Counted from the first letter of the stretch, positions 25,349 to 34,291 are shown. The stretch: 64,000 nucleotides of DNA from Massilia rhizosphaerae (GCF_016093545.1 NZ_JADKYX010000015.1:114583-178582), one strand, 5' to 3'. Numbers and translations: made by a program. Notes: generated by a model from the sequence alone, not told the origin.

Positions 25349-26259
25349 CGGTCGGAGCGCTGTCCCGCGCCGAACTCGCGGCGCGCCTGTCCGGCGATGG
25401 CCTCGTGTTGCGCACCGGCCCGTTCTCCAACCGCATCCGCAGCGACGTCCCGCCGCTGATCGACAGCTTCGCGCTGATGTATGCGGATTATCCCGTCGAC
25501 CCGGCGGGCGGCTTCGTCGACTTCCACCTCGATCTGCTGCGCTCGGGCGGCCTGCGCCGTTGGTATCGCTCCCAGGTCCACTTCGCCTACGACGGCACGA
25601 CGCCTTTCCAGCCGCTGCCGCTGGGGCAGGCCTATCCGATGCTGGAATGGACGATGAACTGGTGCGTGTCGCACCGCGCCCACGGCTACCTGATCATCCA
25701 CGCCGCCGTGCTGGAAAAACATGGTCGCGCGATCATCCTGCCGGCGCCGCCCGGCTCCGGCAAGAGCACGCTGACGGCCGCCCTGCTGGGGCATGGCTGG
25801 CGGCTGCTGTCGGACGAGATGACGCTCGTTCACCTCGACGACGGCGTCCTCGTCCCGTTGCCGCGCCCCGTCAGCCTCAAGAACGCCTCCATCGACATCA
25901 TCCGCGCCTTCCGGCCGGACGCCGTGCTGAGCCGCCCGGTGGAAGAAACCACCAAGGGAACGATCGCCCACCTCAAGGCGCCGCGCGAGAGCATCGTCCG
26001 CGCCGGCGAGCCGGCCCGGCCGGCCTGCATCGTCTTCCCGCGCTGGGAGGCCGGCGCCGCCATCGCACTCGAGCCGCTGCCGAAAGCGCGCGCCTTCATG
26101 CAGGTGGCCGACAACAGCTTCAACTACCAGGTGCTGGGCGCGCGCGGCTTCGCCGCCCTCGGCGCGCTGATCGACGCCAGTGACGCGTACACGTTCCGCT
26201 ACAGCAGCCTGCCGGACGCGATGGCGTTGTTCGAGCGCCTCGCACGGGGGGCGCCATGA
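25342..26259 (+). CDS. HprK-related kinase A
   Basis: A 305-residue protein related to the HPr kinase/phosphorylase C-terminal domain. Walker A is PGSGKST at 137-143, with His120 in LIIHAAVLE before it and SDEM at 157-160 after it, in the order seen in HprK. It fits the family paired with PqqD-like proteins (TIGR04352 type). HprK relatives in lasso-peptide clusters phosphorylate a serine of the precursor, so a Ser/Thr kinase role on a peptide or protein is likely. No HPr or PTS gene is nearby. It overlaps both neighbours (7 and 4 bp). Confidence 0.88.
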   Translation: MLTVGALSRAELAARLSGDGLVLRTGPFSNRIRSDVPPLIDSFALMYADYPVDPAGGFVDFHLDLLRSGGLRRWYRSQVHFAYDGTTPFQPLPLGQAYPMLEWTMNWCVSHRAHGYLIIHAAVLEKHGRAIILPAPPGSGKSTLTAALLGHGWRLLSDEMTLVHLDDGVLVPLPRPVSLKNASIDIIRAFRPDAVLSRPVEETTKGTIAHLKAPRESIVRAGEPARPACIVFPRWEAGAAIALEPLPKARAFMQVADNSFNYQVLGARGFAALGALIDASDAYTFRYSSLPDAMALFERLARGAP

Positions 26260-27344
26260 AGCGCCTGCCTTTGCTGGTGCGGGTGCTGCGCGATCCGCGT
26301 GTCGTGCCAGGCCTGGACGCCGCCGGCTGGGACCTGCTGCTGCGCCAGGCCGACGCCGCCAACCTGGATGCGCTGTTGCTCGCGCTGCTGGAAGACGCGG
26401 GCTTGTTCGACCTAGTCCCGGCCGCGCCCCGCGCCCACCTCGAGTGGACGCGCGTGGGCGCGGCCGGCCATGCCCGGGCGGCGCGCTACGAAGTCCGCCA
26501 GATCGGCCGTGCGCTGGCGGACCTGGGATTGCCGCTGATCCTGCTCAAGGGCGCCGCGTATGCGATGGCGGGCCTGGACGCGGGCCGCGGCCGGCTGTTT
26601 TCCGACATCGACATCCTCGTGCCCAAGGCGCGCCTGCCGGAAGTCGAGGCGGCCCTCATGATGCACGGCTGGATCAGCACCCACCACGACGCCTACGACC
26701 AGCGCTACTATCGGCAATGGATGCACGAACTGCCGCCGATGCAGCACGCCCGGCGCGGCAACTCGATCGACGTGCACCATGCGATCCTGCCGGAGACGGC
26801 CCCCGTGCGCCCGGACCCGGACAAGCTGCGCGCCGCGGCCCGCCCGATTGCCGGCGAGCCCGGACTGGCCACGCTCGCCCCGGCCGACATGGTGCTGCAC
26901 AGCGCGGTGCACCTGTTCTTCGACGGCGAATTCGACAAGGGCTTGCGCGACCTCGTCGACCTGCACCGGCTGCTGGGGCAATTCGGCGCCGAACCCGGAT
27001 TCTGGGACGCGTTGCCGGCGCGCGCCCGCGAGCTCGAGCTGGGGCGGCCGCTGTTCTATGCGTTACGCTATTGTCCGCGCCTGCTCGGCACGGTCGTCCC
27101 GCCCGCCGTGCAGGCGGCCGTGGCCGCCGAAGGGCCGAACCCGGCGCTGCTGTGGCTGATGGACCGGTTGTTCGAGCGCGCGCTGCTGCCGCTGCATGCG
27201 AGCTGCGACGATGCGTTCAGCCGCTTGGCGCGCTTTGCGCTGTACGTGCGCGGGAACTGGCTGCGCATGCCGCCGCTGCTGCTGGCGCGGCATCTGTTTC
27301 ATAAAGCGTTTATCACCAAGCACAACGAGTCGCAGGCGGCCTGA
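26256..27344 (+). CDS. NTP_transf_5-family nucleotidyltransferase
   Basis: A 362-residue protein with the NTP_transf_5 signature: ILLKGAAYA around residue 98 and GRLFSDIDILV, in which Asp117 and Asp119 should bind the metal. Relatives occur in lasso-peptide and other RiPP clusters beside HprK-like kinases and are thought to nucleotidylate or glycosylate the phosphorylated product. The ATGA overlap with the kinase gene supports a common pathway. The nucleotide and acceptor are unknown. Confidence 0.87.
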   Translation: MKRLPLLVRVLRDPRVVPGLDAAGWDLLLRQADAANLDALLLALLEDAGLFDLVPAAPRAHLEWTRVGAAGHARAARYEVRQIGRALADLGLPLILLKGAAYAMAGLDAGRGRLFSDIDILVPKARLPEVEAALMMHGWISTHHDAYDQRYYRQWMHELPPMQHARRGNSIDVHHAILPETAPVRPDPDKLRAAARPIAGEPGLATLAPADMVLHSAVHLFFDGEFDKGLRDLVDLHRLLGQFGAEPGFWDALPARARELELGRPLFYALRYCPRLLGTVVPPAVQAAVAAEGPNPALLWLMDRLFERALLPLHASCDDAFSRLARFALYVRGNWLRMPPLLLARHLFHKAFITKHNESQAA

Positions 27345-27362
27345 GTCGCGGCTGGGGGAACT

Positions 27363-28985
27363 ATGTCGGAACCGTTTGATATCGACCAGAATTGGGATGC
27401 CGTCGTGGTGGGCACGGGCATGGGCGGCGCCACGCTCGGCTACGCGCTGGCGCGCGCGGGCCGCCGCGTGCTGTTCCTCGAAAAGGGCTCGGCCAGTCCG
27501 GACCTGGTCGGCCGCTATGCCGAAGACGATTTTCCGCGGCCGGAAGCCCCGCAGCCGGCGCACCGGGACATCCTGGCGCGCGCCGGCCGCTATCCGGACC
27601 AGATCGTCGACCGCTCGACGCCGCGCACCCAGCGCTTCGTCCCCTTCATCGGTTCCGGCGCGGGCGGCTCGAGCGCGCTGTACGGCATGGCGCTGGAGCG
27701 CTTTTTTCCATCCGACTTCGCGGCCGCCGACCACTACCGGGCGTCGCCCGGGGCCGACCTGCCGCCGCGCTGGCCCGTCGCCTACGACGAGCTGGCGCCG
27801 TACTACGACAAGGCCGAGCAATTGTTCCGCGTGCGGGGCACGGCGGATCCGCTGCGCGCGGACGGGCAGCGCGAGCACCTGCTGCCGTCGCCGCCGATGA
27901 CGCCGGGCTCCGCGGAACTGTTCGGTGTCTTCGAGGCTCGCGGCCTGCATCCGTACCGCCTGCCGCTGGCCTGCGAATTCGTCGACGGCTGCAGCGGCTG
28001 CCAGGGTTATCTGTGCGGCCGCGCGTGCAAGAACGACGCCGGCCGCATCTGCCTGCAACCGGCCGTGCGCGACCACGGCGCGCGCATGCTCGACGATTGC
28101 GACGTGGTGGCGCTGGAAGCGGACGCGCACCGCGTGACGGGCGTCGTGTGCGAGCGGGGCGGCAGCCGGTTCACCGTGCGCGCGCCGCTCGTCGTGCTGG
28201 CCGCGGGCGCCCTCGAGACGCCGCGCATCCTGCTCGGTTCGGCCTCCGGCGCATGGCCGCAGGGCCTGGCCAACGGGTCCGGCCTCGTCGGCAAATACCT
28301 GATGCGCCACCACGTCGACCTGTACCTGGTCGAGCCCAAGCTCAAGGGCGCGTTCGACAATCGCCAGAAAGAGCTCGCCTTCAACGATTTTTATGTGCTG
28401 GACGGGCAGAAGCTCGGCTCGGTGCAGTCGTTCGGCCGCCTGCCGCCGCCGGCCACGCTGGCCGCGTCCGTGGCCGACGACTTGCGCCAGGGCCCGCTGC
28501 CGTGGACGGCGCCGCTGTTCGAGCTGGCCAAGCCGTTCGTCACGCCGGTGCTCGACGGTCTCGTGCACCGGCGCATGGCGCTCGCCGCCACGCTCGAGGA
28601 TTTTCCGTATGCCGACAACCGCGTGGAACCGGCGCGCGCCGACGCGCAGCATGCCCGTCTCGCCATCGAATACCGCGTGCGCGACGCCGACCGCGCGCGC
28701 ATCGCGGCGTTCCGCGCGCGCATGCGCGAGGTGTTGTCCGGTTACCGCTTCAAGCTGATCGAGCAGGCCGAGAACAACCAGCGCGTCGCCCACGTGTGCG
28801 GCACGTGCCGGTTCGGCGACGATCCCGCGCAGAGCGTGCTCGACCGCAATAACCGCGCGCACGGGCTTGCCAATCTGTACGTCGTCGACAGTTCGTTCTT
28901 CCCGTCGTCCGGCGGCACCAACCCGAGCCTGACGATCGCGGCGAACGCCCTGCGCGTGGCCGACCACCTGCTGGCGCAGGCCTGA
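27363..28985 (+). CDS. GMC-family FAD-dependent oxidoreductase
   Basis: A 540-residue flavoprotein. VVVGTGMGGATLGYALA near residue 14 is the dinucleotide-binding fold, FIGSGAGGSSALYG lies in the flavin-attachment region, and the C-terminal domain has HVCGTCRFGDDP and SFFPSSGGTNPSLTIAANALR. The cluster DGCSGCQGYLCGRACKNDAG is cysteine-rich, unusual in plain choline oxidases but found in cholesterol-oxidase-like members. It lies 18 bp after the nucleotidyltransferase gene. It may oxidise an alcohol on a modified product; the substrate is unknown. Confidence 0.87.
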   Translation: MSEPFDIDQNWDAVVVGTGMGGATLGYALARAGRRVLFLEKGSASPDLVGRYAEDDFPRPEAPQPAHRDILARAGRYPDQIVDRSTPRTQRFVPFIGSGAGGSSALYGMALERFFPSDFAAADHYRASPGADLPPRWPVAYDELAPYYDKAEQLFRVRGTADPLRADGQREHLLPSPPMTPGSAELFGVFEARGLHPYRLPLACEFVDGCSGCQGYLCGRACKNDAGRICLQPAVRDHGARMLDDCDVVALEADAHRVTGVVCERGGSRFTVRAPLVVLAAGALETPRILLGSASGAWPQGLANGSGLVGKYLMRHHVDLYLVEPKLKGAFDNRQKELAFNDFYVLDGQKLGSVQSFGRLPPPATLAASVADDLRQGPLPWTAPLFELAKPFVTPVLDGLVHRRMALAATLEDFPYADNRVEPARADAQHARLAIEYRVRDADRARIAAFRARMREVLSGYRFKLIEQAENNQRVAHVCGTCRFGDDPAQSVLDRNNRAHGLANLYVVDSSFFPSSGGTNPSLTIAANALRVADHLLAQA

Positions 28986-29028
28986 CGCGGACCCATCCAC
29001 TCATCATCCATTGACAAGGAGATCGCCG

Positions 29029-29826
29029 ATGCGGCTTTCCGACTTAAAGGGCCATTGGGCGCTGGTGACCGGCGCATCGTCCGGCATCGGCGAGGAATTC
29101 GCCCGCCAGCTGGCGCAGGCCGGCATGCAACTGGTGCTCGTGGCGCGGCGCGAAGAGCGCCTGCAGGCCGTCGTCCAGGCGCTGCGCGCCGAGTACGGCG
29201 TCGAAGCGCGGGCCATCGTGGCCGACCTGGCCGATGCCGGCGCCGTGGCGCGCATCCGCGCGGAACTCGACGGCGCCGGCATCCGCGTGCGCCTGCTGTG
29301 CAATAACGCGGGCGCTGGGCGCTGGGGCCGGTTCGAGGCGACCGATGCGGGCGTCTACGATGCGCTCAATACGCTGAATACGACGACGCTCGTGGCGATG
29401 TGCCGCCGCTTCTTCGACCACCTGTCCTCGTTCCCCGGCAGCGCCGTGATCAACGTGTCGTCGGCGGCGGCCTACCAGCCGGTGCCGTACATGGCGGTGT
29501 ACGCGGCCAGCAAGGCTTTCGTGCAGAGCTTCAGCCAGGCGCTGCACGGCGAATGGAAGGAGCATGGGATCCTCGTGCAGACGCTCGTGCCGGGGCCGAC
29601 GGCCACCGAGTTCGACGCCAAGGCCGGGGCCTACGAGAGCGCCCTGGTGGAGCGCGGCGCGCCGGCCGACGTCGTGCGCGCCTCGCTGGCGGGGCTGGAG
29701 CGCGGCCTGCCCGTCGTGAACGCGGCCAAGGGGACGTACAAGCAGCGCGTGTTTGCCGGACTGGCGCCGCATGCGATGGTCATCCGCGAAGTCGGCAAGA
29801 TGTTCAAGCCGCCCGAAGGCACGTGA
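29029..29826 (+). CDS. Short-chain dehydrogenase/reductase
   Basis: A 265-residue classical SDR. TGASSGIGEE (NADP-binding glycine motif), NNAGAGRWG, a catalytic serine in NVSSAAAYQ and YAASKAF (YxxxK) are all present. The start at 29029 has AAGGAG upstream; an earlier ATG-like codon at 29011 was rejected. It is the last gene of the sigma-54 cassette, 43 bp after the GMC gene and before a strong terminator. It could form a redox pair with the GMC enzyme (inference). Confidence 0.9.
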   Translation: MRLSDLKGHWALVTGASSGIGEEFARQLAQAGMQLVLVARREERLQAVVQALRAEYGVEARAIVADLADAGAVARIRAELDGAGIRVRLLCNNAGAGRWGRFEATDAGVYDALNTLNTTTLVAMCRRFFDHLSSFPGSAVINVSSAAAYQPVPYMAVYAASKAFVQSFSQALHGEWKEHGILVQTLVPGPTATEFDAKAGAYESALVERGAPADVVRASLAGLERGLPVVNAAKGTYKQRVFAGLAPHAMVIREVGKMFKPPEGT

Positions 29827-29835
29827 AACGGCAAT

Positions 29836-29867
29836 AAAAAAACCGCGGTCTCGACCGCGGTTTTTTT
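29836..29867. terminator. Bidirectional intrinsic terminator
   Basis: A GC-rich stem (AACCGCGGTC paired with GACCGCGGTT) is flanked by seven A on the left and seven T on the right, so it works in both directions. It ends the plus-strand cassette and the convergent PEP-CTERM gene, whose stop is at 29891. Confidence 0.93.
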
Positions 29868-29890
29868 GTGCAGCTGCTTCGAAGAGCCGA

Positions 29891-30769
29891 TTATGCCTTC
29901 GGAGCGCGGCGACGACGCTGTGCGCCGACCAGACCCAGCATGCCCATGCCCAGCAGCATCATGGTGCCCGGTTCCGGCAGGGCGAAGGTGTTCGAGCCGT
30001 CGACCTTGAAGACGATGTCGTGCGCGGTGTCCACGGTGTAATCCGGGAACAGGGCGCTGCCGCCTTTGTGGAAGTTCAGCGTAGCCGAGTTGCCAGCCGG
30101 GTAGTTCAGGTTCGATTCGAAGTTCACGCCGAACAGCAGGTGCGTCACGCCCTGCAGGTAGTTCGGGTCGATGAAGTCGCCAGCTTGGGAGATGCCCGCG
30201 TTCAGCTTGGTCGAACCCTGGCCGCCGCTGCCGGCGATCGTGAAGGTCGACTGGGTATTGCCCGGAACGATGGTCAACAGGGCGACCAGCTGCCCGTCGT
30301 CGAAACCGGTACCGCCGGTGGTCGAGGCGTTGGCAGCGGTGTCGTAGTAGATCGCGACTTTGTTGTCGGCAGGAGCGCCGGCCAGGCCGAACTCGGCGGT
30401 CATGCCGGTCAGGCTGGTGACTTTTTCGGTCATCTTGGCGACGATCGTGAATTCGAACGTCTTGCCGGCGCCGATGCTGCCGTTGGCGTTGAAGTCCAGG
30501 CCGTTGAACAGGGCGGTCGTGTCGCCGTCGACGCTGGCCAGGTTCGACTGGTACAGGAATTGGAACTCTTGGCCGAGGGCCAGCGGCGAGCCGAACGGGC
30601 CGACGCCTTTCGCAACACCGCTACCGGTCGTGTTCCAGTCCAGGGTGGTCGAGCCCGTTGCCAGGACATTGGTGCCATCTTTCAGGGTGAACGCTTGTGC
30701 CGACGAAGCGGCGAATGCGAAACCGAGGGCTGCTGCAACCGGGATCAGTTTGCGGAACGAATTCTTCAT
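29891..30769 (-). CDS. PEP-CTERM sorting-signal protein
   Basis: A 292-residue secreted protein. Residues 1-26 are a signal peptide (cleavage after AQA). The middle is Gly/Ser/Thr/Asn-rich with few charges and no cysteine, typical of cell-surface PEP-CTERM cargo. The C-terminus has the sorting signal: LPEPGTMMLLG with PEP at 265-267, a hydrophobic helix, then QRRRR. The exosortase at 12324-13883 is the expected processing enzyme. Expression is probably sigma-54 dependent (element at 30847-30862). It might take part in aggregation or biofilm like other PEP-CTERM proteins, but sequence does not prove this. Confidence 0.95.
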   Translation of the reverse strand: MKNSFRKLIPVAAALGFAFAASSAQAFTLKDGTNVLATGSTTLDWNTTGSGVAKGVGPFGSPLALGQEFQFLYQSNLASVDGDTTALFNGLDFNANGSIGAGKTFEFTIVAKMTEKVTSLTGMTAEFGLAGAPADNKVAIYYDTAANASTTGGTGFDDGQLVALLTIVPGNTQSTFTIAGSGGQGSTKLNAGISQAGDFIDPNYLQGVTHLLFGVNFESNLNYPAGNSATLNFHKGGSALFPDYTVDTAHDIVFKVDGSNTFALPEPGTMMLLGMGMLGLVGAQRRRRAPKA

Positions 30770-30846
30770 TATGGCTCCAAGTAATCTGCTGGTTTAAATT
30801 TGTTGGGAGTAGCCCTGCATTGTTGCAGGTTCTTGTCCAACTGTAA

Positions 30847-30862
30847 TGCAAGTCGCGTGCCA
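30847..30862 (-). promoter_or_regulatory. Sigma-54 (-24/-12) promoter of the PEP-CTERM gene
   Basis: The minus strand reads TGGCACGCGACTTGCA, a full match to the TGGCACG-N4-TTGCA consensus. The predicted start is near 30836, 67 nt before the ATG. PrsK/PrsR/RpoN control of PEP-CTERM genes is known in related floc-formers. Confidence 0.9.
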
Positions 30863-30930
30863 GCTTGCTTAACTTTGTTTGAAATCAAAGGCTTGCCGTA
30901 AAAGCCATAAAGATTTTCGATTTGGCGACG

Positions 30931-30946
30931 GGGTGGTGTAAAAAAT
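30931..30946 (-). promoter_or_regulatory. Candidate enhancer (UAS) for a sigma-54 activator, copy 2
   Basis: The complement reads ATTTTTTACACCACCC, identical to 24267-24282, at about -110 to -95 from the predicted start. GTCG precedes the site by two bases in both copies. It lies in the gap between the UGT stop and the PEP-CTERM promoter. Confidence 0.65.
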
Positions 30947-30958
30947 TCCGACAGTCAA

Positions 30959-32251
30959 TTAATGCACTTCGGAAAGTACGGTGCCATCGTCGTCCGGCAT
31001 GCCGCCCGCCGCGCGCACGTGGGCCATGTGTGCGGGCGCAAACCGGTGGAAGGCGCGTACGCCCTCCAGGAAGGCGGCCATGCGTTGCGGTGCCGGGTAA
31101 TTGGCGAACGCATCGGCCACGCGCCGCGCCGCGTTTTTCAGCGCAGGATCGTCGAGCATGGTGCGCACCTGGCGTGTCAGTTTCTTGGCGCGGAAGCGGT
31201 CGGCCCGCAGCAGGGCCCCGGCGCCGGCCTTGATGACGCCGCTCATGTTCAGGAACTGGTCGAGGTTGGCGGCAATGCCCAGTACCGGCACGCCGGCGGC
31301 CAGCGCTTGCTGGCTGGTCGGGCTGCCGCCGTTGCAGATGACCAGGCTGGCGCGCTGCGCCGCCAGGTCGCCCGGCAGATAGGGGGCGACGAACGCGTTC
31401 GCCGGCGCGCCGGCCACATCGATGGTCCCGGCCGTGGCCGCGATGACGGTCACGGGCAGCGGCGCCAGCGCCTGCAGCACGAGCGGCAGCAGGCGGCCCT
31501 GGCCGGAACTGCCGAGCGTCACGTAGACGATGGGCTTGTCCTGCGGCAGGGTATCCCACCAGTCGGGCGCGGCCAGCGGCGGCGCCCAGATGATGGGACC
31601 GATATAGGCATGCTGCTGCGGCAGGCTCTTGGGCGGGAACAGTTCGGGGACGTCGGCGTACATGCTGTAGTCGGCGTCCGTATAGACCTTGCGCAAGTCG
31701 GTGCCCAGCGACGGCAGTCCATACTTGCGGCGCACGCGGTTCAGCGGCACGGAGTGCGAGGCGAACGCGACCGGACGCGCCATGCGGAAGATCGCATTCG
31801 CGATGCGGATCGGCAACAGGCGCGTCAGCGGGATGTGCGGCACGGCGTAGTGCTGCACGACGTATGGGCTCCAGTAGGCATTCATCAGCGACACGTACGG
31901 AATCCGGCGCAGGCGCGCGCTGACCGAGAGCGACAGCCGGAAGTCGCCGACGACGATGTCGGGGCGCACGGCGTCGAGCACGCACAGGTCGTCTTCGACA
32001 TAACCGGTCAGCGTCGCCGTGTTGTACACGGGCTTGCCGCCCGCGAGCGCGTCGAGGAATTGCTGACTGGGAATGCTGTGGATGGTCCAGCGGGTGAATT
32101 GCGTGCCGTTGAAACAGAAGTCATAGCCTTCCGCACAGGCGACGTGCACGTCGAAGCGCGCGGGATCGAGGGATTGCGCGAGCGCGATGGGGCGCCCGAC
32201 GTGGGCCAGGGTCACCGCTTCCGCAAAGAACAGGACTTTGATACGTTCCAT
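30959..32251 (-). CDS. UGT/MGT-type glycosyltransferase (GT1)
   Basis: A 430-residue GT-B enzyme. The N-terminus VLFFAEAVTLAHVGRPIALA is the acceptor-domain start of UGT-like enzymes, and the C-terminal donor motif is CNGGSPTSQQALAAGVPVLGIAANLDQF. VYVTLGSSGQG opens the second Rossmann domain. Enzymes of this type glycosylate lipids or small molecules rather than growing polymers. It is the last gene of a minus-strand operon with FeeM-like, ThiF-like and nitroreductase-like genes, which suggests it glycosylates their product (inference). Confidence 0.87.
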   Translation of the reverse strand: MERIKVLFFAEAVTLAHVGRPIALAQSLDPARFDVHVACAEGYDFCFNGTQFTRWTIHSIPSQQFLDALAGGKPVYNTATLTGYVEDDLCVLDAVRPDIVVGDFRLSLSVSARLRRIPYVSLMNAYWSPYVVQHYAVPHIPLTRLLPIRIANAIFRMARPVAFASHSVPLNRVRRKYGLPSLGTDLRKVYTDADYSMYADVPELFPPKSLPQQHAYIGPIIWAPPLAAPDWWDTLPQDKPIVYVTLGSSGQGRLLPLVLQALAPLPVTVIAATAGTIDVAGAPANAFVAPYLPGDLAAQRASLVICNGGSPTSQQALAAGVPVLGIAANLDQFLNMSGVIKAGAGALLRADRFRAKKLTRQVRTMLDDPALKNAARRVADAFANYPAPQRMAAFLEGVRAFHRFAPAHMAHVRAAGGMPDDDGTVLSEVH

Positions 32252-32330
32252 AGGGCGTCGATCGTAAAAGGGTTGCGGGAACGTGCCGGGCGGACGACGC
32301 CGGCGGCGCGGGTGGTCCCGCGTTGCCGGT

Positions 32331-33407
32331 TTATTTCATCAGTTCTTCGAGCGGCTTGCGCAGCGAACGGGCCTGGGGTGCCGGGCCGGCGCCGAGCCGT
32401 CCCATGAAGACCGGATGGACGTTGCCGGTGCCGGTGCCGCTGCCGATCAGCTTGTGCAGGCGCTGCTGCAATTGCCGTGCCGCGCCGTGCAATTTCTCGA
32501 CCGTCGAGAACGGTTGATCGTGCTGCACGTAGGCGGAAAAGATCAGGGGCGTCATCTCGGGCTGCATGGCCAGCCCGAGGTGGGTCAGCGTCAGCCAGAA
32601 GCGCTGCACGGCGCGGCCGGCGGCAACGTGGTCCTCGACCGTCTCCGGCGCGCGGTCGGCCATGATGACGAAATGGGCGGCGCAGCGCAGGCCGGGCACG
32701 AGGTCCATCTGCAGGCGCGGCGCCCAGGTGCCCATCAGGTGGTTCATCGTGGACAGGCGGCCCCAGCTGACCATCGCCCATTTCATCAGGCGCAAGGTGG
32801 CGGCGTCGACGCCCAGCGCCTGGTCGGGCACGCGGTCGGGGCTATGGCGCGCGTTCCAGTGGATGATGCGGCGGTGGACCTCGTAGGCTTCCGGCATCGT
32901 CAGGCGCAGCTTGGCGTTCGCGAACATCAGGCGCGCGGCGGCCAGCTTGCCGCCGAAGCCTTCGATCCAGCGCACTTCGTAGCCGTCGCCGACGGCGTCT
33001 TCGAGCGCGCGTTTTTCCTCCGGCAGCAAGGCGCGCGTGCTCATCGCGCGGCGCTGCACGCTGCGGGTCTGGATCGCTGCGATGAGCGGACTCGGCGTCA
33101 CGGCCGGATCGGGAACGAAGCGCACGTCGAATACGGGCAGGTGATCCTGGTCGTCCGGACGCCGCGTGATCTCGGTGCGCAGGCCGTGGGCGGTGGCGGC
33201 GATCGCCATCGTTTCCAGCAGGGTGCCGTGCGAGATCTGGCTCGGGCGGCCGCGGAAGTCGTACACGGTATCCTCGCGCGTGTCGTGAAAGTGCACGGCG
33301 ACGTGGTCGGGACCGAGCACTTCGAAACGCCAGACCTGCGTGTTGTCGCCGCTCGGCGCCCAGCGCGCCAGGTCGAGGATGTCGTGGATCGTCTGCGGGA
33401 GATTCAT
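32331..33407 (-). CDS. Nitroreductase-family protein
   Basis: A 358-residue protein starting MNLPQTIHDILDLARWAPSG, the typical nitroreductase N-terminus with an FMN-contact RWAPSGDNTQ segment. HGTLLETMAIAATAHGL and a C-terminal FWLTLTHLGLAMQPEMTPLI helix also fit. It is longer than usual (about 200) and resembles the nitroreductase half of mycobacterial Rv1355c/MoeY-like ThiF-nitroreductase fusions. Here the two are separate genes overlapping by 4 bp. It may oxidise or reduce an acyl-amino-acid-derived product; substrate unknown. Confidence 0.82.
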   Translation of the reverse strand: MNLPQTIHDILDLARWAPSGDNTQVWRFEVLGPDHVAVHFHDTREDTVYDFRGRPSQISHGTLLETMAIAATAHGLRTEITRRPDDQDHLPVFDVRFVPDPAVTPSPLIAAIQTRSVQRRAMSTRALLPEEKRALEDAVGDGYEVRWIEGFGGKLAAARLMFANAKLRLTMPEAYEVHRRIIHWNARHSPDRVPDQALGVDAATLRLMKWAMVSWGRLSTMNHLMGTWAPRLQMDLVPGLRCAAHFVIMADRAPETVEDHVAAGRAVQRFWLTLTHLGLAMQPEMTPLIFSAYVQHDQPFSTVEKLHGAARQLQQRLHKLIGSGTGTGNVHPVFMGRLGAGPAPQARSLRKPLEELMK

Positions 33408-34291
33408 GCCTGTACCGCTTTCCCGGCCAGCTGGCGTGTCATCTGGCGCTTGGCGATGGCGATCATCAGGCGGTGCAGCGGATTGCCGTTGCCGCCCGGG
33501 CGCCACGTATGGGCCAGCTTGTTGCGATAGGCGTCGAACTGCACGCCGTGCGGCGCCGCCAGCACCTTGCCGCGTCCGAGCAGGATCTTGAGCGCCTCGG
33601 TGGCGACGATGCCGGCGCACAGCTGGCAGGCCATGAAGGTCGACGGGCCGCGGCGCTCGACGAAGTTGACGGCATCCGGCACGACGAGATAGGGACGGTG
33701 CAGGCCGGCCGGCGCGAGGCCGACGACGAAGCGGATCGCCTTGTCCAGTTCGGGCAGGTCGCCCCACTGGAAATACTCTTCGAACGTCATCTGTCCGGGA
33801 ATGAAATTCAGCAGGGCGGCGCCCATGCCCAGGGGCGCGGCCGTCGTGGCCGGGATGCCGAGGCGGGCGCAGGCCGCGAACGTCCGCTGGCGCGCGTCGA
33901 AGGCGAAGAAGTCGAGCGCGTCGACGTACAGGTTGACGCCGTCCAGGAATGCATCGAGATTGCCCTGGTTGACGCCCTCCGAAAAGATCTCGATGTCGAT
34001 TTCGGGGTTGATGTCCTTGGCCATGCGCGCCAGGACCTCGGCCTTCGGCTGGCCGACCGTCGACATCATGGCGCCGACCTGGCGATTGAAGTTGACGATG
34101 TCGAAGGTGTCGAAGTCGGCGATATGAAACTTCGCCACGCCCAGGCGCGCCAGGGTCAGCAGGTGCACGCCGCCGACCCCGCCGCCGCCGGCGATGGCGA
34201 CGCGCTTGCCGCGCAGGGCCTGCTGTTCTGCCGGCGTTACCCAGCCGATATTGCGCGAAAACGCCTGTTCATAGCGAAACGGATTTGTCAT
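33404..34291 (-). CDS. ThiF/MoeB/HesA-family adenylyltransferase (E1-like)
   Basis: A 295-residue protein. The nucleotide-binding loop VAIAGGGGVGGVHLLTLARLGV, the DFDTFDIVNFNRQ segment with the catalytic Asp and Arg, and YVDALDFFAFDARQ are clear E1-superfamily features. There is no CxxC zinc pair of the MoeB type, but Cys in MACQLCAGIVATEALK may be functional. Such proteins adenylate a C-terminal carboxylate of a protein or peptide. Paired with a nitroreductase and a FeeM-like enzyme, it could activate a carboxylate in a small-molecule pathway. Confidence 0.87.
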   Translation of the reverse strand: MTNPFRYEQAFSRNIGWVTPAEQQALRGKRVAIAGGGGVGGVHLLTLARLGVAKFHIADFDTFDIVNFNRQVGAMMSTVGQPKAEVLARMAKDINPEIDIEIFSEGVNQGNLDAFLDGVNLYVDALDFFAFDARQRTFAACARLGIPATTAAPLGMGAALLNFIPGQMTFEEYFQWGDLPELDKAIRFVVGLAPAGLHRPYLVVPDAVNFVERRGPSTFMACQLCAGIVATEALKILLGRGKVLAAPHGVQFDAYRNKLAHTWRPGGNGNPLHRLMIAIAKRQMTRQLAGKAVQA

